Assembly (NCBI GenBank): GCA_025093555.1
Contig: JAIWNF010000030.1
Span: forward strand, 434,001-498,000
Length of the DNA stretch: 64,000 bases
From: Circinella umbellata
Taxonomy: Eukaryota; Mucoromycota; Mucoromycetes; Mucorales; Lichtheimiaceae
Reading direction: 5' to 3'
The position numbers and the translations under genes were made by a program. Below, in pieces: positions 24,806-36,966 of the stretch (within the stretch, counting starts at the first letter, position 1; each line of letters starts with the position of its first letter). The notes under the pieces were generated by a model that saw nothing but the letters and a program-made list of their open reading frames with translations, had not been told where the DNA came from and made no database searches.

Positions 24806-25562
24806 TTATTTAACGTCGGTCAATAATTTTTTTTCCAGTATAAACTTTCCTTCTTTATATTTATTATTTTCGTTATATGCTTTAACCTATAATAATAATT
24901 CATTACTTTCTAGTCAGTTATATATGAACAAAACCAATAATAACAATATTCATGATTATTATGTACGATACCAACATAAGTCCAGCCTAGAACTGCATTG
25001 CATTTAATACATGAAATATCTCTCACTGTATGTAAACCCGTTGTCATTGATCGATCCTCGGATTCACCCTGAAGAATATTTACACTAGATATTTTTCAAG
25101 GCGAAGTGAGTTTTTACATCATCTTCCATTATAATATTGAATATATTATTTTCTTCTTTTCCCCTCTTTTTTTTTCTTTCCCATCTCGTAAAATAGTAAA
25201 ATAAAGAATAAAGAAAAAGTATATATAATATGTGTGATAGCATACACATAATTGAATAGATAAGCCTGACCATGTTGTCCTTGAAATTGCTGTTCATTTT
25301 GTTTTGTATTAAATAGCAAAGTGGGTAAAGTGGAGAAGTATAATAATAGTATTAGTTTTTTTTTATTCTTCTTGGACCTTTGTTTTTCTTTTTCAGTAGA
25401 ATCCAAAAAAAAAGAAGATGCAACAAAGAAGATGTAAGAGTTATGTTAATATTTTTGCCCTACCCTGGATACAATAGCATCACCCGTGGTTAAATGAGTT
25501 TTACATCTGGTGCATCCATAAATGGCTGTTCCATGAAGATATGTTCGATATTTTAAGCCCAT
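24806..25562 (-). CDS. Yippee-like zinc-binding protein (110 aa, 4 exons)
   Basis: Minus-strand exons 25562-25464, 25289-25246, 25084-24976 and 24886-24806 (111 codons). The protein begins MGLKYRTYLHGTAIYGCTRC, continues FQGQHGQAYLFNYVVN, then TTGLHTVRDISCIKCNAVLGW and KYKEGKFILEKK, which is the whole Yippee fold. The two CxxC pairs (C17/C20 and C70/C73 by my count) bind the structural zinc. Yippee proteins are small, highly conserved and of poorly defined role; yeast Moh1 and animal YPEL proteins are relatives, several acting with E3 ligase complexes. The first three junctions are well fixed; the third intron needs an atypical donor (GTTGGT) to give W-T-Y-V-K-A-Y at the family's exact spacing. 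A normal donor 4 nt downstream with a later acceptor would lose one residue. Confidence 0.92.
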
Positions 25563-26810
25563 GGTTACTTTTTTTTAGGGGGTGAGTGTATGTGATGTTT
25601 CAGTGATAAGAAGGAACAAGTTAAAGTTTCTTTTCAGCTGTTCTGTTGCTGTCGACGTTGTTGGTTTTCACACGGAAATATAGAGTGAAAAAAAGAGAAG
25701 AAAAAAAAAACGTTTACAGTAGTAATCTAAAAAAAAGGCACAGTGAAAGAGGAAGAGAGTGTAAAAAAAAGGGAGGAGGAGTGTTGAAAAAAAAAAAGAA
25801 GGAAGAAGAAGGAAAAAAAGAAGAGAAAAAAAAAAAGGGAAGTTGTTCGTTTGTTGTATTTTTTTATGTTAAGACCGTGGATGTTTTTCTCACTTTAGCT
25901 TCGGTTTACTCGATAATATAATCTTATGGGGCTTAAAAAGCATATGTGTTAAAAGTGGAGACAAATGTATAATTTATGATAAAGTAAAAAAAAAAAAAAG
26001 AATTAAAAGTGGAAAAGAAACGAGAAAACTATTAAGGAATGCTTTTTTTCACATAAAATGCGCAAGCATTAGCATGATTATTTAGTTAGTCTGTCCCTAA
26101 AAAAATACAAGAATAAAATACATAGGTTTAATACGGTTTTTATATGTATTTTACATGGGCTGGCACCTGTTGCCTGTTGCCATAGTTAATAGTCCCTGTT
26201 CGGTTTCCTTGTGTTACCCTTTAGGCAACTTCGGGATCGTTACCGACGTACATATTATTTAATGCGTACAGCTTGTCTTGTGTATAAGTTGTTGTTGTGT
26301 TGTGTTCCCGCTTAACATTAATAGCAAATATATATATATGTATAATAACCCCTTCTAGATTATACAAACATATAGTCGTAATCCATCAATCAATAACAAC
26401 ATAATAATATACAACTCATTATATATATAGACACCCCTCATATAGATATACACTGAGCTTATATTATAAACCTCGCCCCTTGTCCTCTACTCTTTGTATC
26501 TTTCTTTTCAAACTGCTTTTTAAAAATAACATAATAATAACTTTCTCTATATATCCTCTCTCAATTTTTCTTTCTCTCTTTCTCTCTCTCTCTCTTTTTC
26601 TTTCTCTTTCCTCTCTCTCTCTCTCTCGCTCTCGGACTTTCGGCTCCTTTTTCTCTCTCTTTTTCTTTTTCTTTCAAAAAAATAAAATATAAAAGTCTTT
26701 ATTGCTTTTTTTTTTCTCTGTGTGAGCGGTGAAATTTTTTTATTTTACCATTTCACCTAGCCGCTCCCTCATTTCTTCATAAAACATTTTATTTGACAGT
26801 TCGACAAATC
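25563..26810. promoter_or_regulatory. Divergent promoter region, Yippee (-) and Pumilio (+)
   Basis: Purine-rich on the plus strand at about 25680-25850 (pyrimidine on the Yippee coding strand) and CT-rich on the plus strand at about 26565-26632, facing the Pumilio gene. Each tract lies on the coding strand of its gene, upstream of its ATG, which is the pattern at most genes in this window. No further gene is seen between them. Confidence 0.6.
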
Positions 26811-29800
26811 ATGACACAATCGGATTCCGAGCCACCGTCGCCGCCTGATTGCTCTACCGAGACCTTTGTTCACTGGTCACACCGAAAAAGGTAACCATGC
26901 GCGTTTATATATATACAAATATATATATTGAAGGGTCTGGCTATTTATTTTTATATCATAAGGGGGTGGAAGAAAACGATGATATAAAAATATAAATGTT
27001 CTTTTTCAAGGGGACAAGAGGAAGTGTGTGTTCATTTTTTGGGGGAGTGGGGATAATACTTATAAGAATAATAATAAGTAATTATAGTCATTAACAAACT
27101 CTTATTATCCATCGTGTTATTATTATTATTATTATTATTAATATTTTCGTTGCTATAAATATCAAAAACCCGTGTATTATTTTATTGGGGCTTTTTTTTT
27201 TATATATATTTGAATATAATTACCTTTTCTTTTTCTTTCTATCTTTTCCATCCATCTTTAATTATTTTTGTTTTCATTTGTATAGTTGGAATACAACAGC
27301 CACGACGACAACAATAGGAAGTATAAGCAGCAACAAAGAAGACGAAGAGGAAGAACAAGTAGAAGATAAACAGGAACAAGAACGAATGTGGCAGCAAAAT
27401 CAACTACAACAGAAAAAACGGGTCCAATTAGTGTCGCACAATAACCATCATCTTCAACATGAACATGAGCATTTGCGACAACGTCCTCGAGCAGATACAA
27501 TGCCTTCTTCCTTGGGAATATCCGAATCATCCGAAATAACAAGCTCTATTACAGGCGGTGCAGGTGGTGGTGGTGGTATGTCAGGATCTACTATTTCATC
27601 ATCCTCTTCAATGTTTCGTCATCGTTCTGGTTCTATTACTCTACCACCATCTAATAATAGCCCATTTGGTGATGGTATATTTAATATTAATAACAACAAT
27701 AAGGATACATCGACCAATAACAACATTGATAATACCCATACTCCATGGAGTAATGATCCAAAAAGTCCAACCACGCCTACAACAGATCAATTATTAAAAG
27801 GAGATGATGGAAACACAATTGCAAGTACATTAGCATCATTGGGATTAGATGATGTTGAACGAGATCATCGTAGACATACGATTCATGCAAGTCATTCTTA
27901 TTCTTCATTACATACTTGGTATAATAATCAAAGTCAATCTTCTTCAACTCAACAAGGGTCAACGGATATTGAACCCTGGCCACTCTCTTCTTCAACAGCA
28001 ACAAATAGTAGGGGTACAGGGCTAGGAGGAACACACAATCATCATGATCACCCTACCCCTCATCATCATCACCATCCGCGTCCTGCATCAACCTCACACC
28101 CTCAGGGATTAATGATGACTGGTGTTGCTAGCAAACTTCAAGCACAAAGGCCACGTGCTATAAGTATGAGTGTTGCAGATAATCGACCGCCATTTGAAAA
28201 TAATTCAAATAATTATCTATCACCACATCATCGATCTATATGGCAACCTCATCAGAAGCAAATCGTTAGACGTCCTCAAGAAGGTGCAACAATGCGACTT
28301 CGGAGTTCAAACAGCAGTGCAGATTTATTGGAAATGATGGCAAGACAAAAGCATCGCACTTCAAGAGGAAGTTCAGGAACGCCGACTACTGGGGAATTTA
28401 TGATTGATGATTGGGTAAACACAAAGAAAAGAAAGAAAGAAGAAAAAAAAAAGAGATTGATGGGACTTTATGTCGGTTTAATTTACTTACTTTTTTGTAT
28501 ATATGCCAATCCCCTCCCCCCCCCTTTGTATAGGATACGCCAAACACAACAAGTGGCATTGACGAATGTTCATCTTCTTCTTCACCAATATCAAGTAGTA
28601 ATACAACCATTCAACAACAACAGCAACAACCTACACGTTCACTCTGGATTGGCAACATTGACCCTACATTAACCATGAATGATTTACAATGTATCTTTTC
28701 ACAATTTGGTATTATTGATACGATCCGTATATTACCAGATCGTGAGTGTGCTTTTATTAACTTCATTACTTTGGACGATGCTTTACGCGCAAAAGAAGAG
28801 TTGATTCATACATTGAATGGTCGCTTGGGAAATTCAGCCGTAAAAGTAGGGTTCGGAAGAGCTGACGCCGTTCCACAACAGCCGCCGCCTCCGCCACCAA
28901 CGTCCCAATCGACGACGACAACAACATCGACGACGATTCAACAACAGCAACAAGTGACATCAAGCAACAGTAATAGCGGAGAGTTAGTTGGTAATGCACA
29001 AGGTCCTACACGAGCTTTGTGTAAGTTATATCTACTTTTTTTTTTATTTTATCTTCCTAACAGGTATACGTTATTCTACAAATTAATAACAACCCAAAAA
29101 AAAAAAAACTAAAAAATCAATATATAGGGATTGGCAACATACCTTCATCAACCACTTACTCCATGTTATTTTCATTGTTTTCTCCATTTGGTGCGATTGA
29201 ATCTGTTCGAGTATTAACACACAAAAATTGTGGATTTGTAAACTTTGAATTGCAAGAAGATGCAGTTCGTGCAAAAAAGATGTTACAGGGCAAAGAACTT
29301 TTAGGTCCCGCAACAGGTACTGTTCGTATTGGATTCGCTAAAGTTCCCAGTTTACCCACTACAGCAGCTTCATCAACCACAGCAACAACCGCAACATTAC
29401 CATCTTCATCTGGTATGACTCCAATGATAGCCCCTCCTGCAGCAACAAGGCATGATTATAGTAACTTTGATCCCATGATGACACCTACTGCCATAGAATC
29501 CACCGAGAATAACTATTTAAATTCCGCGCCTTTTGGGAGTGGATGGTCACCTGCCAATTCTTCCCCAGCAACAGGAATGATGCCTAACAACAACATGAAT
29601 GGAGGATATCAAGATCAACAACAAATGATGATGTTTATGATGGCTGAAATGATGGGAAATGGATCGCCTAATATATATGCTGCTATTGCAAGTGAACGCC
29701 AAATACTAATGAATGAGCTCGGAGGAACGGAAGACGAAAGTGATGGCCCCTTCTTTGATGGTAAGTAGATATTTTAAGGTTTATTTTTTTATGTTTATGT

Positions 29801-31669
29801 TTTTGTTTTGATTCAAGAGATCTGTCACTCGCACTTTACTAATGAAAAAACAACAACAACAAATAGAAATGCATATGCCATCAAGTTACTTTGCGAATAT
29901 TCCGGCTGCTCCTGAATTAGCCCAAGCTCGTAAGATTGATATTGGAAGATTACGTGATATTCGTAAAAGATTAGATACAGGTTATGTACCTACCAAAGAA
30001 CTGGAAGTGATCGCACTTGAATGCTTAGATGAACTTGTAGAATTATGTAGTGGTAAGTTATATATATATATATATATATTCATTTCGTTTCATTTTTGTA
30101 ACATGTAGAGAATGTTGTGTGTGGATGTTTGTTATGTGGTTAATATACATTTCTGCAACTTCAGAAAGAAAACAAAACTTTTGGGATTTTTGTATACGTC
30201 TTATTCTAAAAACAGTTTAATGATGATAGATCATATCGGAAATACCGTTATTCAAAGATTATTCGAACGATGTTCTGAAGTGACTAAATCAAGAATGTTG
30301 GATGTCGTATCACCTTATCTCGCCTCTATTGGTATACACAAAAATGGAACTTGGGCTGCTCAAAAAATTATTGATACTGGCCGACTTCCTATACACGTAA
30401 GTACGAAAATTTACTATTTGGGATGTGTCAAATCGACATAATTATATCGTGCGTGTAATCTCATAAATCTATAATTTTGCAACTGACAACAATATATATA
30501 TATAAGATCAATCGAATTTGTGCAAGCATCAAGCCCTATGTACCAGCACTTTTATTAGATCAATTTGGCAATTATGTCGTACAATGTTGCCTGGGACTTG
30601 GACCTGAACGTAATCAGTTTATCTTTGATGCAATTGTGGATAATTGTTGGGAAATTGCACAAGGAAGATTCGGAGCTAGGGCAGTACGTGCTACATTAGA
30701 AAGTCCTCACGTAACAAAAAGACAGCAGGTAATCAATTATCGGACGACTTGGTGTGTTTACGTTTAAAAAACATTTTTGTTGCCTTTTTTTTTAACATAC
30801 ATATAAACAATTATATATAGAAATATGTAGCTGCAACGATTATTCAGCAAGCTCTTGTTTTAGCCACCAATGCTAATGGTGCTCTTTTATTAATTTGGTT
30901 ATTGGATACATCTGGAATCTCTGGTCGCTATCGAGTTTTGGCTCCTCGATTGACACCCCATTTAGCTCGTCTTTGTACTCACAAATTGGCTTCTTTGACT
31001 GTTTTAAAACTAATCAACCAACGACATGAACCTGATGCTCGTGCTTTAATCTTAGATGCTTTAGTATTTAATAATAGCAATACTCATAACCATTCAAGCA
31101 ACAATCATAATGTGAATGTAATCGATGAAGTTCTCAAAGACCAAGTCCATGGCGTCAATTTAGTTCAAAAGATTCTCTCCAGTTCTTATGTTGAGCTAAG
31201 AGAACGACAACGTATTGCTGAACGTATCAAACATGTATTGGTCAAGTTAAAATTACAGCATGTCCAAGGATATAAACGGTTAATGGAAGAAATCAACATG
31301 GTCATGGGTGATTCTAATCCAGGTGCCAGTTTGGGTGCCTTGCCAGGTCTCGTTCCCCCGTCATTTGCAATGAACCCTGAAATGGCAGCTGCTTTCCATG
31401 CGAAGTACTTAGCTGCTGCTGCAGCAGCTGTACAAGCAGTTACTACAACAACAAATACTACCAATAATCCATCGTCATCCCCATTGATTAACAATACGCC
31501 ACCGTCACCTGCGCCACCTCAACAGGAGGATCAACTTCGTACAAGCATTGATCAACAGCAAGGCGAAAATGAAATATCATCTACTGCAACTTCCATATCC
31601 ATGTCGACAACAACGACAACGACAGTAGCAGAAAATAATAATATCATAGCAACTACAACAGCAATGTAA
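26811..31669 (+). CDS. RRM-Pumilio RNA-binding protein, Jsn1/Puf2-like (1250 aa, 8 exons)
   Basis: Exons 26811-26890, 27286-28414, 28534-29020, 29128-29760, 29867-30052, 30230-30396, 30507-30728 and 30821-31669 (1251 codons). The first 430 residues are Ser/Asn/His-rich and disordered. RRM1 starts RSLWIGNIDPTLT (about 437) and includes CAFINF; RRM2 starts ALWIGNIPSSTT (about 564) and includes CGFVNF. From about 790 to 1060 Pumilio-type helical repeats are seen: HIGNTVIQRLFERC, HKNGTWAAQKII, DQFGNYVVQCCLGLG, GRFGARAVRATLES, ANGALLLIWLLD. The combination of RRMs with Puf repeats is that of yeast Jsn1/Puf1 and Puf2, which bind mRNAs of membrane and mitochondrial proteins. An Ala/Thr/Ser-rich tail follows. 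The final ATG-TAA sits on a donor-like AT|GTAAGA, so a further 3' exon (acceptor near 31788) cannot be excluded. Confidence 0.9.
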
Positions 31670-31982
31670 GATAAACTACACAACATTCGACAAAAAAAAA
31701 TAGCAACAATATATATAATTTTTAACCACATAGCCCAATAGCAAACAAAAAAAAAGCACAATCACCATCTTTATTTTGATTTTTCAGCGTACACAAGATA
31801 TCCTTTTGCAATGCACCAAGTGCCACCACCACAATAACAACAAAAATACCCTCAATAACCATTCCCCCTCCCTCACATCATTCACACAACAACAAAAAAA
31901 CAGATCCCACATACTTTTCCTTTATTATTATTATTATTTCATGCATTCCATTTTTTTCTTTTGTAAGACTGCACACTCACGC

Positions 31983-32014
<32 letters not shown>

Positions 32015-32514
32015 TATCATGGTTTTTTTCTTTCTTCATGCACGTACAACACATACACACAAGAGTATATAGCCACACACACACACACACACAACACACG
32101 CACTGTTTTCTTTTCTTTTGCACATTTTTTTTTACTTCATTTGAGCACATACTTTCGCACAAAAACACACAAAAAACACAATTATATTTTTATGCTTTCT
32201 TTTCTTTCTTTTGTTTTTTAGCTAAAGGGCCGACCTTTTGTTTATTTTGTTTCTTTCATCATTCTACATACAATTTTTTTTTTTTTTTAAAAAAAAGTAA
32301 CTTTCGGATATATATATATATCTATATAGCACTGATCCACATAGATACATATATAGTTTATTATTTCGTTTCAATGTTTCATTGTGTATATATTATAGTA
32401 TGTTTATATTTTTGCCATGTTCTTATTTTGAAAGAAGAATAAGTTTAGGTTTGGGTTTGTTCATTGGGGGTATATAAAGTAGTAAAAAAAAAAAGGGAGA
32501 GTGAGAGAGTATTA
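31670..32514. other. Convergent low-complexity spacer
   Basis: Shared 3' region of the Pumilio (+) and bZIP (-) genes. CA-rich DNA, a (TA)n run at about 31983-32006, a (CA)n run at about 32074-32093 and poly-T runs. No coding sequence supported. Confidence 0.6.
31983..32093. repeat. Paired (TA)n and (CA)n microsatellites
   Basis: Twelve TA units, then about 70 bp later ten CA units. Both are simple-sequence slippage tracts in the 3' spacer. Confidence 0.85.
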
Positions 32515-33471
32515 TTATGATGTAGGAGGCTGCTGTGGTGGCGTATTAGTTCTATCTGTTACTACAGCTGTTGATGCTGTTACTGTTATTGGTACAGCTG
32601 CGGATGTGGCTGAAGAAGTCAGCGGTGGAGATGATGGTGATAACGAAGGTGACGAAGTAGTTGTTGTAGCGATAACATTTGGTGGTGGGGAAGAAGGAAG
32701 ATGATGAGGAGGAATCGGAGAAACAGTTGTTGCTGATGTTGCGATAAGAGCAGCATGATGAACAGGATGTGGGTTGAGCAATGATTTCAAATATGCATTT
32801 TCCTTTTCCAAAGCTTCCAATTTTCTAGTATCTGATTCTTTTTCTTCTCGAAACCGCATCATCAGGGATTCCAATTGCGACACCCGATCATTTAAATCTT
32901 GTTGTGGAGTGTTGGATGAATTTGCTGACTCGATTAATGGGTGTTTTGGATTATATTGTCTTAAAGCACTTGATAGTTGCTGTACTCGTTGTTCCACTAT
33001 CACAACTCGCTCTTGTAATTCTTTTTCTCGTTGTTTTCGTCGTTCTCGAAATCGACTTGATGCGCCTGCATTTCGGCGTCTTTTTTCTGCTAAGATTGCA
33101 TCGGAAGTATGATCATGAGAAGTGGCCCATGGACCACCACCCGCGCTACCAGTACTTGTACGTCGATTTAAGCTGGAATGATTTGCATCGATGACTTTTG
33201 GTAATAATTGTGGAAATGCAGATATAGGTGGTAAGATGGGTGGATTATTATCTCCAGATGATGTAGGCGGTGGACTTGTAGGTAGAAGCGGATAATCGTA
33301 ATGATGATGATTATGATGATGCTGTTGTGATTGTTGTTGATGATGATGATGATGATTATGATGATGATGTGGTGTTGATGATATTAAACTCATGCTGGTG
33401 GGTATAGGTGAAACAGTTGAAGTAACAATATTACTGGATGAATCTGGCTGAGAAGTAGAAGAGGGATTCAT
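32515..33471 (-). CDS. bZIP transcription factor (318 aa, single exon)
   Basis: Continuous minus-strand frame, ATG at 33471 and TAA at 32515-32517. Residues 35-58 are a His/Gln-rich run. The basic region is EKRRRNAGASSRFRERRKQR (129-148), with the DNA-contact pattern N-x2-A-S-x-R-F-R. This R-F-R variant is typical of the fungal Cys3/Met4/Met28 group of sulfur regulators. A leucine zipper follows (ELQERVVIVEQRVQQL from 151), then a second coiled coil (LNDRVSQLESLMMRFREE and LEALEKENAYLKSLL, about 188-230). The C-terminus is Thr/Ser/Pro-rich. Nuclear DNA binding as a dimer is expected; a role in sulfur assimilation is inference from the basic region only. Confidence 0.9.
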   Translation of the reverse strand: MNPSSTSQPDSSSNIVTSTVSPIPTSMSLISSTPHHHHNHHHHHQQQSQQHHHNHHHYDYPLLPTSPPPTSSGDNNPPILPPISAFPQLLPKVIDANHSSLNRRTSTGSAGGGPWATSHDHTSDAILAEKRRRNAGASSRFRERRKQREKELQERVVIVEQRVQQLSSALRQYNPKHPLIESANSSNTPQQDLNDRVSQLESLMMRFREEKESDTRKLEALEKENAYLKSLLNPHPVHHAALIATSATTVSPIPPHHLPSSPPPNVIATTTTSSPSLSPSSPPLTSSATSAAVPITVTASTAVVTDRTNTPPQQPPTS

Positions 33472-36400
33472 AATATGTTGCGAAAAAGGATACCTTTTTA
33501 TATGCCAACTGAATAAAAAAAAAGAATGTTTTTTAAAGCAAGTTGTGGGGGGGGGGGAGAAGGGGAAATATTAGGGGCTAAAAAGAGAAGAAAGAAAGTG
33601 GTTTATTTTTATGTAAAATGCAGGGACGATCATACTTTGTGTTGGAGTATTTGATAGTTGATGGGCCTGGGAAGAAAAGAAAAAAGGGGGGGGAGAAAGA
33701 AAGGTAAATTTTGGTTGGAGCGGGGGAAAAAATACTACACATAGACCTACAATTGCGCCATTAATGACGTTATTATGCCACTCGATTGCGTTCTAAAGTT
33801 ACACAAAGGATTTGAGTTGTATGGGCATGAATTCAAATTGCTTAAATATGGTATATCCTTATTGTTTGTGTTGCTTTTTTTGGTTGTGTTGCCATAAGTA
33901 ATCAATTTTTGAGAAAATCCCGAAAGGTGTCGTACGTAACGTTGACAACCATTTTTGATACAATCATTAAATTTTAATATCTTCTTATCAAATTTAGCGT
34001 TACGTATATATATGATAAGGAGAGAAAAAACCACTGTCTTTATTTTTACCAGCCCGTGCGTGTGAAACCTCAATGAATAATTTATTTTGCTACAACATGA
34101 TGTCGATGAAAGGTAAGGTGACCTGCTGTATACTTTGATTAACTTTTTCTTCTTCCTGCACTAAAAATATTTGTTTTTCGTTAACCTTGTTATGTCAAAC
34201 CATTAATAATAGTGTCTGAATAATAGAAAAATGGCTTATGCTGCGTAATTCTTCGTCTATATTCTTTGCCCTTCCGTCGTACCTCCTTTTATTCATGTGA
34301 TGATTCAACAATTTTTTCTTCTTATAATAATATCATAATAAGCATCATAATGCTATTATAATAATAGACACAAAAATGGTATATTCCGTGTGATATTAAA
34401 GAGGAGTTGTATACATCGAATTTGGAATTAAGGGGGTTTGTTACTCGTTACAGAGATGGGAAACAACAATAAAGTACTGTTATTACTATTGTTTTGAATT
34501 CTTGTTTTACATGAAAAACACGAAACATTGCGTGCTTATCAATAAAAATCGTTCACAGCTCTGCTCTTTCCTTATTACCATTATTATGTTAGTTGGGTTG
34601 GAACCAAAAATCTGGCAATCCTGTTTGTTTCCAAATTAATATCGTTTGTGGTTAATATCACACATACACATGGACTAAAAAAATAATAATTTGCAAACTT
34701 GAACGCGATATGACGAATTTTTTTGGTGTTGACCTTTTTTACTCTATTTCGCCCCCTCTTACGTATATATTAAGTCCAGTTTTGGAAAGAACTTACTAAA
34801 AAGTTATTGTATTTCCTGTTTTGGTATTTTTATTATATTACTACACTTATTATCATTATTAGTACCTCTTTCTCCTTTTTGTTATTTTCTGCACTGTTAT
34901 ACTTTGTGAAATTACGTATAAGAAGAGATTGAGAAAAGGGGCTATAAACGACGCAAATGAGCAATAGTATAATGGTGGTCTCATAAGTGTGGTGAAAGAC
35001 GACTTTTTTTTTTATTTTCGCGTGATGAGAAAATAAAAAATACAAACAAATTTTAAGAGAATACGTATTTGCTTTATTGTGTTGTTCTTATAATAAGTTG
35101 TAGTAATAGCTGTAACAGGTTTAAAGTAACTCTTTTTGTTTTGTTTTTGATGGTTGTTATTGAATATCACCGCAAAAAAAAGTTTATTGTAAAACGCCAG
35201 ATAACAACAAGCAAATAACATTAGTGTTTTTGACAAAACATATTTACTATTACCATACGTAGAGTTTAGACACACAAAACAATATCAGCTATGTTTTCCA
35301 CATGATATTGAAATGACATTATAGCCTTCGCCTTTTGCTTTATTGTTATAGGTATACACAACCACCAATTTGCTGTTAAGTAGCTGTGGGACAAAAGCAA
35401 GTTTATTTTTCAATTTGATTGTGAACTACAAATAAGAAAACCATCTAGTATTTTTTACAGAAGGCATAAAATATATTGTAGGGTATGACAACGGACCCTG
35501 ATATAGCTTTTGCTGATATAAAAATAAACAACATTTACAAGCATCCTGCTTGATATAACATCTTCGAAAAAAAAATCAGAATAAACCTATATTCGAATAT
35601 ATCAATAAAACCGCCATGCATTCGGATTCTGTGTGTGCCCAGATATTAATTATATTGAAGCGTTCCGCGTTATGTTAAGGAGCTTCGTTATATGAAATTG
35701 ATATGGAATATGTTAAAAAAATAGAATAAAGGATATAATCAACTTAATAATTATGTGAAATGGTGAAGTGTTTAGGTTCTAATATTTAGTCTGAATCCGC
35801 AAAAAGGAAGAGAAGTCCTAATGAAATTACAACTAAAAGGAAATCAAATGAAGAGATTTCTTTATAAAAGATAATTTATTTAAGAGACACTCAGTAAATT
35901 TAATAAAGAGCATTAAAAGAGAAAAGTAAACTTAAGGTAAAAGATAACTGAAGAAAAGAATTTAAGAGTAGAAAAAGGACGACTATTTATGTTATTTGTA
36001 AAAGATTACATTTGCTCTTGTAAAAATCAGCAATTGTGAAAAGATTCAAAAGTGGGATCCAATAAAATGGCACAATGGATATTTATACTATAACAAGATT
36101 TATAATGGTAACATGTGACTATACGTATAAATGTCATCTACATATATTTATTAGCTTTTATTCTATACTTTTTATAAGTAAATTATAGCTTGTTGTTTGT
36201 TATTTCAATAACTTAAGAAGTTGATACAACATTAATTTTTATTTTGGAATTACTATATACAGTGAATGCCCGTTATCTTTTGGCTGTTACGTATTAATAT
36301 GCAATCGAATCCTCTTTCAGGTGACGTATAAGTGGGGAACAATATTTTATTCAACTACCATAACTTTAATAATTAATTCTCTATAATGATAATCCAACGA

Positions 36401-36966
36401 AACTGTTTTGGTCTCCTGGCGGTTATTGTTATGTTACAATGTATACCTATAGTATAAATTTATCATGTTGTTTTAAATTGTCGGTATTCCTCTGTTAAAT
36501 ACTAGATTGCTGAATGTGCTTTATTTTTAAACTGTATCTCACTACAAGCACGAGTAAGCTGTATTTTCCTTAGAAACCATATTCTTGTCGTTGGGATATG
36601 ATCATCGTGCCTGACTATATACGTAGCTTAAAGTATAGAAAAAGCTATGCTAAATAATAGAGGCCTTGTTTTTCAATGCTTCTTTACCCTTCACTCTCTG
36701 TATGAACTTCAGAATAGACATTAACAAGAAAAATCATGTATAGGCTTTTGTTATCAAATACTATGTCTCTCTCTTTCCCTCATAGCCTATTATGATAAGG
36801 TTCATTTTCTTATAGTCAAAAATATCAAAGGTATCTTATGTACATATAAAATATATATATATAATGGTTGTGAAAATGAAAATGAGAATGTTATTTTTGA
36901 TATTGTTATTAAGAACAATATATAATAAATTAAATGACAACGGTGATAATTATAATATATTTGTAT
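33472..36966. other. 3.5-kb intergenic region
   Basis: The first 250 bp contain poly-G/poly-purine tracts (about 33548-33560 and 33680-33700), the pyrimidine tract of the bZIP promoter on its coding strand. Beyond that I find no conserved coding sequence. An A-box-like string near 34962 looks tRNA-like but has no B-box or fold. The right end is the RBR ligase 3' UTR. Confidence 0.5.

Noticed and set aside
25146..25921. Lys/Glu- and Phe-rich frames around the Yippee gene
   Set aside because: Products of purine tracts and introns; the true Yippee exons are in other registers.
26480..26692. Leu/Ser/Phe-rich frame upstream of the Pumilio gene
   Set aside because: It is the CT-rich promoter tract read as protein.
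27777..28034. Minus-strand frames within Pumilio exon 2
   Set aside because: Shadows of repetitive Ser/Asn/His codons.
32005..32442. 145-codon frame rich in His/Thr/Phe
   Set aside because: Microsatellite and poly-T DNA between convergent genes; no domain.
34955..35000. tRNA-like A-box string (AGTATAATGGTGG)
   Set aside because: No B-box, no cloverleaf, no 3' acceptor stem; chance match.
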